Of a DNA stretch of 64,000 bases, positions 58,752-64,000 are shown piece by piece. Made by a program: the position numbers and the translations under genes. Under the pieces are notes generated by a model that was not told the DNA's origin, did not search any database, and was given only the letters and a program-made list of their open reading frames with translations. Source of the DNA: Bacteroidota bacterium. GTDB taxonomy: Bacteria > Bacteroidota > Bacteroidia > Chitinophagales > Chitinophagaceae. The stretch is taken from positions 268,873-332,872 of the forward strand of contig JAFDXL010000002.1 in the NCBI GenBank assembly GCA_018267955.1, read 5' to 3'. Numbering within the stretch: position 1 is the first letter of the stretch; every line of letters begins with the position of its first letter.

Positions 58752-60848
58752 TTAATTCTTCACCGGCAGGTAACCATAATTCTTACCATACTCCAGCATC
58801 TGCTGATAGAAGCTGGTAGGATATTCGATCTTCACATCGGTGATCTTATCGCCATCCATAACCGGTATCAGCTTAGGTTGTATAAAACCACGATACGGTT
58901 TGATATTCAGCTTTGCATAACGTTCCAGCACTTCCTTGTGCAATGCCTTGTTTATCTTCACACCGTAATTTTCTACAAGGTTCTTGCCGGCGTTATAATC
59001 ACCTTCAGACTTGATGCGTTGTATCTCACGCAACAACTGGCCAAACAACTGGCGTAGTTTTTCATAATCATTTACCTGTACATAGGTTTTGCCGTTTTTC
59101 TTCACAAAAGCTACCACATTATCCTTCTTACCTTTCTCATACGCCCAATAAGCTACCAGGGCCCTGTTGCGCATGTGCGCCTCTTCTATCTGATCGCCTA
59201 GCTTAATGCGGGTAAGCTGTGTCATCAGGCCATTCATCATATAATTATCATATTCCGCATAGCCTACTTCTTTACTTGGCGATACGCCGATTTCCTGCAG
59301 CTTAGGATCCGTAACATAATATAAGCCTACCAGGTCTGCACGTGCTTCTTCCAGGCAGGATGCGTAGTTCTTCAGTGTTTTATCTGTTGTTTCTACACCG
59401 GGGTTTATCTGGCCGGAAGCATGCCCAATGCATTCGTGCATATCTGTATGCAGGTCTGCTGCAAGGTTGCCATATTTATGCGCGCGCTGCAATACGGTAT
59501 CATCTACTGCAAACTCCTCCAGCATGCCACTCTTTTCACTGGCTACATTGTAAGAGTGAATGATATTACTCAACGATACAGATTTAGAACCGTATTCTTT
59601 ACGTATCCAGTCCGCGTTAGGCAGGTTAATGCCTATCGGTGTGCTAGGTGCGGCGTCTCCACTTTCTACGATCACGGTAATGGCTTTTGCGGTGATGCCT
59701 TTTACCGTTTTCTTTTTGTGTTCCGGCATCAACGGCGAGTTATCCTCAAACCATTGTGCATTATCCGCTATAGCCTTAATGCGTTTGGTTGCTTCCATAT
59801 CCTTCATAGATACGGTACTTTCAAAACTACCCTTCTTGCCTATCGCATCCAGGTACACTTCAATGAAACCATTTACGGCATCTATTCTTGAATTATTATC
59901 ATTTACCCATGCAATGCTGTAATCATCAAATGTTTTCAGATCACCGGTACGATAATACTGCACCAAAAGCTGCAATGCTTTTTTCTGTTGGTCGTTCTCA
60001 GCTACATTCGCTGCTTTCTCCAGCCAGCCAACAATCTTTTCTATCGCCGGCGAATACATGCCACCTACACGCCATACCTTCTCTACTATCTGGCCATTCT
60101 CTTTCATCAGCTTGCTGTTCAGGCCCCATGATGGTGCATTGCCTTTTGTATCAAACTTTGCATAGTAATCTTCCACTTCTTTTTGTGTTACACCTTCGTA
60201 GAAGTTATTGGAAGAGTTAACTACGTTGTCGATATTCGGGCGCAGGTCCACTACCTTAGGTTCTACTTTCAGATCATAGATCAGCGGTTTGATGCGAGCC
60301 AGGAAATCTTCCAGTGTCTCTCCCGGATTTTTGGGCAAGCCTGCTTCATCACTATTCTTTACCAATGTAGCAAAGTAATCGTAGCTACATTCGGGTATAA
60401 ATTTCTCATTGCCATAATGGTGATGGTTACCATTGCTAAACCAGAAACGGCCACAATACACTTCAAACTTTTTCCAGTCATCGGTAGTTTTATCTCCCTT
60501 GTAAGTTGCATACACATCTTCCAGCGTTTTGCGCAGCAGTATGCCATACTTGCTCCTTTGGTCATAGATAATATCCCTTCCGCAAAGCGCTGCTTCATAC
60601 AGGTAATAAGATAGTTGCTTCTGCTGCAGCGATAGCTGTTCCCATCCCGGCACCTGGTAGCGTAGTAATTGCAGGTCGGCAAATTCTTCCGCTTCTACCT
60701 TAAAAGTAGAGTCGTACGCAGCAGGCGCTACCGCTGCTGTATCAGTCTTTGATTGCATACTTGTTTTTTGTTCATTGGTATTGTTACATGCAACGACAAA
60801 CAGTTGTGCCATTGCCAGTGCAGCAACCGGTAGATTCCATTTTTTCAT
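58752..60848 (-). CDS. Dipeptidyl-peptidase III-like (M49) lipoprotein
   Basis: Zinc peptidase releasing dipeptides from the N-terminus of peptides. Lipoprotein signal MKKWNLPVAALAMAQLFVVA with Cys21 followed by NN. The M49 motif HECIGHASGQ (HEXXGH) lies near residue 468, with the third ligand in CLEEARADLVGLYY. Also seen: ASPSTPIGINLPNADWIRKE-like substrate region and FPQLLREIQRIKSEGDYNAG-like C-terminus. Length 698 fits bacterial DPP III. Monocistronic; divergent from the small lipoprotein gene. Confidence 0.9.
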   Translation of the reverse strand: MKKWNLPVAALAMAQLFVVACNNTNEQKTSMQSKTDTAAVAPAAYDSTFKVEAEEFADLQLLRYQVPGWEQLSLQQKQLSYYLYEAALCGRDIIYDQRSKYGILLRKTLEDVYATYKGDKTTDDWKKFEVYCGRFWFSNGNHHHYGNEKFIPECSYDYFATLVKNSDEAGLPKNPGETLEDFLARIKPLIYDLKVEPKVVDLRPNIDNVVNSSNNFYEGVTQKEVEDYYAKFDTKGNAPSWGLNSKLMKENGQIVEKVWRVGGMYSPAIEKIVGWLEKAANVAENDQQKKALQLLVQYYRTGDLKTFDDYSIAWVNDNNSRIDAVNGFIEVYLDAIGKKGSFESTVSMKDMEATKRIKAIADNAQWFEDNSPLMPEHKKKTVKGITAKAITVIVESGDAAPSTPIGINLPNADWIRKEYGSKSVSLSNIIHSYNVASEKSGMLEEFAVDDTVLQRAHKYGNLAADLHTDMHECIGHASGQINPGVETTDKTLKNYASCLEEARADLVGLYYVTDPKLQEIGVSPSKEVGYAEYDNYMMNGLMTQLTRIKLGDQIEEAHMRNRALVAYWAYEKGKKDNVVAFVKKNGKTYVQVNDYEKLRQLFGQLLREIQRIKSEGDYNAGKNLVENYGVKINKALHKEVLERYAKLNIKPYRGFIQPKLIPVMDGDKITDVKIEYPTSFYQQMLEYGKNYGYLPVKN

Positions 60849-60934
60849 ACGGTCTGTTATGGATTATATATTTAAAAGTAGGGCATCCGCGTCATTTCCT
60901 GAAACAATACTGAAATTATCTATTTTTGCCACGC

Positions 60935-61360
60935 ATGAAAAAACTACTGTTTGCTGCGCTGGTATTATTTGCTGCCTGCAAAAACGAACCTACCAATACT
61001 ACGAAAAATGCTTTTATGCCACCTAAATCAGGCACCACGGTTGCAGCAGACAGCATCCTGATTGAAGAAGACAAGCTTAACCATCAATACTTTGCGGTAG
61101 CAGTGATAACTACAGACAGCAGTGTAAATGGTACTTATGATATTGAAGCTCATTGGGGTTTCAACATGGCGGTAAATACCATCCGGATGCCAATAGGTGG
61201 AGAACATTTTGAACCTATATTACGCAGAGGCACAGAGCCTTATTCCTTTATTGTTGGTTTCCATTTTGATAACGATACAGCGTTTCATGAGTATTATGCC
61301 ATTGACGGCCAGCGCGGCCAGATGATGATGAAGTATGTGAAGGCATATACATTGCAGTAA
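60935..61360 (+). CDS. Small lipoprotein, 141 aa
   Basis: Not recognised. Starting at 60935 the product is MKKLLFAALVLFAACKNEPT with a lipobox ending at Cys15; the open frame begins 9 nt earlier but this start gives the better signal. The body is a compact beta-type domain (DSVNGTYDIEAHWGFNMAVN-like; YSFIVGFHFDNDTAFHEYYA). It lies between the divergent DPP III-like gene and the convergent GNAT gene, both by short gaps. Function unknown. Confidence 0.75.
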   Translation: MKKLLFAALVLFAACKNEPTNTTKNAFMPPKSGTTVAADSILIEEDKLNHQYFAVAVITTDSSVNGTYDIEAHWGFNMAVNTIRMPIGGEHFEPILRRGTEPYSFIVGFHFDNDTAFHEYYAIDGQRGQMMMKYVKAYTLQ

Positions 61361-61362
61361 TG

Positions 61363-61791
61363 CTACTTCTTTTTTACCAGCTTCTTTGATGTATGTATAA
61401 ACCCATGGCGTTCATAAAAAGCATGGGCCTGTGTTCTCATTACATTTGAGCTCACTTCCAGCACGTCGAAATCTTTGCCGGCTAACCTGCTTTCTAATTC
61501 TTTTATCAACATAGCTCCGACGCCCTTGATTCTATATTCCGGCAATACAAACATCTCCTGTATCTCGTACACCCAATTGCTATGATGCAATAATTGCTGT
61601 GCATGGCAGGTAAGCAACCCTATCAATTTACCATTATCCTCTGCAACTAAGTATATGTATACGGGGCTACTGAGATTGAATTCCAATATCTGCTCAAACC
61701 GAAACTTGTCCAGCTCTTTTTCTTCGAGAATGCAGATGGAATCATAGATGAACCCTACATCAGAAGAGCGTGCATTCCGGATTGTTATCAT
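61363..61791 (-). CDS. GNAT-family N-acetyltransferase, 142 aa
   Basis: Short single-domain acetyltransferase. Motif A MFVLPEYRIKGVGAMLIKEL carries the R-x2-G-x-G loop; then DVLEVSSNVMRTQAHAFYER forms the C-terminal block typical of GNATs, with the final HGFIHTSKKLVKKK. Starts MITIRNARSSDVGFIYDSIC. Substrate unknown. Convergent with the small lipoprotein gene (2-nt gap). Confidence 0.88.
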   Translation of the reverse strand: MITIRNARSSDVGFIYDSICILEEKELDKFRFEQILEFNLSSPVYIYLVAEDNGKLIGLLTCHAQQLLHHSNWVYEIQEMFVLPEYRIKGVGAMLIKELESRLAGKDFDVLEVSSNVMRTQAHAFYERHGFIHTSKKLVKKK

Positions 61792-61805
61792 AAATAAAAG
61801 TTACG

Positions 61806-61837
61806 TAAAAAGCCCATGCGAATGCATAGGCTTTTTA
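61806..61837 (-). terminator. Terminator after the T9SS propeller gene
   Basis: AAAAAGCCcATGC / GCATaGGCTTTTT, a 12-bp stem with one mismatch and a GAAT loop, ending in a T-run on the minus strand; 18 nt beyond the stop of the gene ending at 61855. Confidence 0.75.
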
Positions 61838-61854
61838 AAAAATGGCAGAAAACT

Positions 61855-63387
61855 CTAGTCTGTCTTTATCACTTTGTAGATGGCTTCTAACCCTTTAGAA
61901 AAAATATGCAAATTATATGCTCCTGCGGGTAGGGTATCTATATTAATGGTTGTATGCTGCCCGTTTATTGTAAACATGCTAACTTGCCTGCCTTGCATAT
62001 CAAACAACCTGATAGATGCATTATCAATTCCGGCAGGCATATCTATCTGAACCAAGCCTGAGGTAAGCGTCGGATAAACTTTTATATTACTAATCTCCTG
62101 GCTTTTAATACCTACCTGGTATGGGAATATTTTCACCATCCACATATCTTCTCCACCATGATTGTCCGTAACATCCCCATTAGTTGATGCGGTAACGCAA
62201 CCCACTGTAAAACTACCATCTGCATTTGCTACTATTCCCCAGGCAGTATCTCCTTTATTGCCACCAACTGATTTTTGCCATAATAATTTACCTACCGTAT
62301 CAATGCCTATTACCCATCCATCCCCTAACCCTTGATTAGTAGATACATCTCCATTTGAAGAACCACTAAACCCGGCTACTACATATCCATCATTATTAAT
62401 AGTCTCACATATACCTCCAGCAAAATCATATTTACTACCACCGTAAGTCTTTTCCCATTGAATACGGCCGGTATCATCCAGCCTTACAAGCCAATAATCA
62501 TCTAATCCATGGTTCGATGCCACATCGCCATCATGGGAATTTGTGGTTCCGCACATTATATACCCACCTCCCCGTACGGGGATGGCATCTGTTGCTACAT
62601 CATTGCCTGAACCACCATATCTTTTACTCCATATTACTTTACCTGTATCATCCAGTTTGATTATCTGTGCATGCGCTGGAGATTCTGTTGTGTAGCCCGC
62701 AACAATATAACCATGATCATTAGTCTGGTGTATGTTAAATGAATATTCGCCTCCTGTTCCTCCATATTCTTTCATCCACATCACACCTCCTGCTGCTCCA
62801 ATTTTGGCAACCCACGTGTCAGAATACCCTTGCGTCAGGCTAAAGTCTCCATTATTAGAAAAAGTACCGCCGGTTACTATGTAGCATGTATCAGAGGTAG
62901 TGTCTATTCTATTTACAAAGTCCCAGCCGGAACCTCCAACTGTAGTACTCCATTCTATCTTACCGGTATCATTCACTTTTAAAATCCATGCATCGCCTGC
63001 CGGGTGGGCAGTCACCAGGTCCCCATCAGACGATCCTGTCTCACCTGCGATAACATATCCTCCGTCTTTACTTAGCGCTACCGATATAGGGTAATCGCGC
63101 CCTGAACCGCCATACGTTTTTTGCCATTCTATGGCACCTGAAACATTTAATTTCAATAACCAAAAATCAACGTCCCCATGGTTGGATGTTACATCACCAT
63201 CAGACGAATAAGTATATCCTGAAACAATATAACCACCATCAGGGGTATGCATAAAAAGGTTCATACCGTCATCTTTGGTACCGCCATATGTTTTGGAAGA
63301 TTGTATTATAGGTATCTGTGCCATAGCATTGCTATACACAACAAGAATTAATACCGTTAGGAATGAGGAAGTAAAGAGGTTTTTCAT
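61855..63387 (-). CDS. Secreted seven-repeat (predicted beta-propeller) protein with T9SS type A sorting domain
   Basis: Secreted by type IX; 510 residues. Signal peptide MKNLFTSSFLTVLILVVYSN, cleaved near AMAQ. Residues about 30-425 contain seven repeats of about 55 residues each, with the pattern YGG-x2-x-D ... DGGY-(I/V)-x-(A/S)-G ... S-x-GDV ... W-(L/I)-x-K-(L/V) ... G-x-(I/V)-x-W. Seven blades fit a beta-propeller, of the delta-60-like kind. The tail (about 440-510) has YPTLTSGLVQIDMPAG and GQHTTINIDTLPAGAYNLHI, the T9SS type A sorting domain. Ligand or substrate unknown. Confidence 0.88.
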   Translation of the reverse strand: MKNLFTSSFLTVLILVVYSNAMAQIPIIQSSKTYGGTKDDGMNLFMHTPDGGYIVSGYTYSSDGDVTSNHGDVDFWLLKLNVSGAIEWQKTYGGSGRDYPISVALSKDGGYVIAGETGSSDGDLVTAHPAGDAWILKVNDTGKIEWSTTVGGSGWDFVNRIDTTSDTCYIVTGGTFSNNGDFSLTQGYSDTWVAKIGAAGGVMWMKEYGGTGGEYSFNIHQTNDHGYIVAGYTTESPAHAQIIKLDDTGKVIWSKRYGGSGNDVATDAIPVRGGGYIMCGTTNSHDGDVASNHGLDDYWLVRLDDTGRIQWEKTYGGSKYDFAGGICETINNDGYVVAGFSGSSNGDVSTNQGLGDGWVIGIDTVGKLLWQKSVGGNKGDTAWGIVANADGSFTVGCVTASTNGDVTDNHGGEDMWMVKIFPYQVGIKSQEISNIKVYPTLTSGLVQIDMPAGIDNASIRLFDMQGRQVSMFTINGQHTTINIDTLPAGAYNLHIFSKGLEAIYKVIKTD

Positions 63388-63498
63388 GATTTTAGTTTTA
63401 TAACCTTTAAATTATATCAATGCATTCTAGATATAATCTATAGTCACATCTTATTGCATTAAAATGACGCTGCAGTTGCTTTACTATGACACAAATGA

Positions 63499-63530
63499 CA
63501 ATAGCCCCTGCAAATGCAGGGGCTATCTTA
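63499..63530 (-). terminator. Terminator directly after atpA
   Basis: Inverted repeat ATAGCCCCTGCA (63501-63512) / TGCAGGGGCTAT (63515-63526) with AA loop, 18 nt beyond the atpA stop codon on the minus strand. Confidence 0.85.
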
Positions 63531-63547
63531 TAGAAAGTAACTAAATC

Positions 63548-64000
63548 TTAGTTTTTGAACTGAGGGATCATGTCTTGTGCCATTTTCACCATCTTAGCCA
63601 GTCCGTCTTCAGGCAGGTTACCTTTCTTGAACTCAGCTAACAGGTCAGGCATTTTTAGATCCATTTCACGCAGGAATGCTTCTTCGAATGCACGAACATT
63701 CTTAACAGGCACTTCGCGGATCAGGTTGTTTGTACCCAGGTAGATGATAGCAACTTGCTTTTCTACAGTGTACGGAGAGTACTGAGCTTGTTTCAGGATC
63801 TCCACGTTACGGCTACCTTTATCCAATACTACTTTTGTAGCAGCATCAAGGTCACCACCGAATTTAGAGAACGCTTCCATCTCACGATACAGCGCCTGGT
63901 CCAGTTTCAGGGTACCGGCAACTTTTTTCATGGATTTGATCTGCGCACTACCACCCACACGGCTTACAGAGATACCTACGTTGATCGCAGGACGGATACC
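63548..64000 (-). CDS. atpA: F-type ATP synthase subunit alpha, C-terminal part (cut by window edge)
   Basis: The last 150 codons of atpA. The edge residues GIRPAINVGISVSRVGGSAQ and the following KSMKKVAGTLKLDQALYREM are the standard alpha-subunit C-terminal block, then PYTVEKQVAIIYLGTNNLIR and the end MVKMAQDMIPQFKN. The gene extends beyond the window; a GTG within it (63958) is not its start. A strong terminator lies directly downstream, and the next gene is the T9SS propeller, not atpG, which usually follows atpA in Bacteroidota. Confidence 0.95.
   Translation of the reverse strand, partial: GIRPAINVGISVSRVGGSAQIKSMKKVAGTLKLDQALYREMEAFSKFGGDLDAATKVVLDKGSRNVEILKQAQYSPYTVEKQVAIIYLGTNNLIREVPVKNVRAFEEAFLREMDLKMPDLLAEFKKGNLPEDGLAKMVKMAQDMIPQFKN

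Overview
The window (about 43% G+C by eye) comes from a Bacteroidota chromosome, most likely a Chitinophagales-type member. Pointers are the fused ccoN-ccoO cbb3 oxidase gene, type IX secretion (T9SS) C-terminal sorting domains of both types, SprB repeats, a short F-ATPase epsilon subunit with atpDC away from atpA, HmuY-, YwqK/TonB- and BlaI/BlaR1-type genes, and promoters with the Bacteroidota -7 element TAnnTTTG. No tRNA, rRNA, IS element, prophage or CRISPR array was seen, and no gene-free stretch exceeds 300 bases.

Region 1 (1-33.5 kb) reads as one oxygen-limitation/stress island. It holds ftsH (cut by the window edge), Hsp20, a baeRF-type release-factor-like protein, two universal stress proteins, a CoA-transferase/P-type ATPase/lipoprotein operon, small coiled-coil and helical proteins, a PAS histidine kinase with a receiver-Crp fusion regulator, an L,D-transpeptidase, ppsA with an SDR, the complete cbb3 oxidase set (ccoS, ccoNO, ccoQ, ccoP, ccoG, fixH, a SafE-like gene and ccoI), an FNR-like regulator with four candidate Fe-S cysteines, a metallo-beta-lactamase/double-rhodanese protein, and a PLP decarboxylase with a DUF6544-like partner.

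The main discovery is the wiring of this island. Nine intergenic regions carry the palindrome TGAY-N4-RTCA (FNR/FixK/Crp type). In most of them two boxes or half-boxes lie 22 bp apart. A TAnnTTTG-like element follows the proximal box after 23 nt (22 in two cases), which puts the proximal box at -41.5 if the first T is -12. Five divergent intergenic regions are built symmetrically, with the two outward -7 elements 95-96 bp apart. About fourteen promoters fit. I saw no full match in the intergenic regions of the second half of the window. The kinase PAS domain resembles FixL and the response regulator joins a FixJ-like receiver to a FixK-like Crp output, so the locus may be a condensed FixL-FixJ-FixK cascade sitting among its own targets. 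Which of the two Crp/Fnr proteins binds the boxes cannot be decided from sequence.

Region 2 (33.6-64 kb) is ordinary chromosome: a large SprB-repeat T9SS protein, dnaJ and grpE, a SIMPL protein, acetyltransferases, a LolC/E-like permease, atpD-atpC, two tandem YwqK-TonB proteins, a pesticin/T4-lysozyme-like protein, a HmuY-like lipoprotein, a TlpA-like lipoprotein, an outer-membrane protein, lon, a BlaI regulator with two tandem BlaR1-like proteases, a dipeptidyl-peptidase III-like lipoprotein, a predicted seven-bladed propeller with a T9SS tail, and the 3' end of atpA. Several strong hairpin terminators separate these units.
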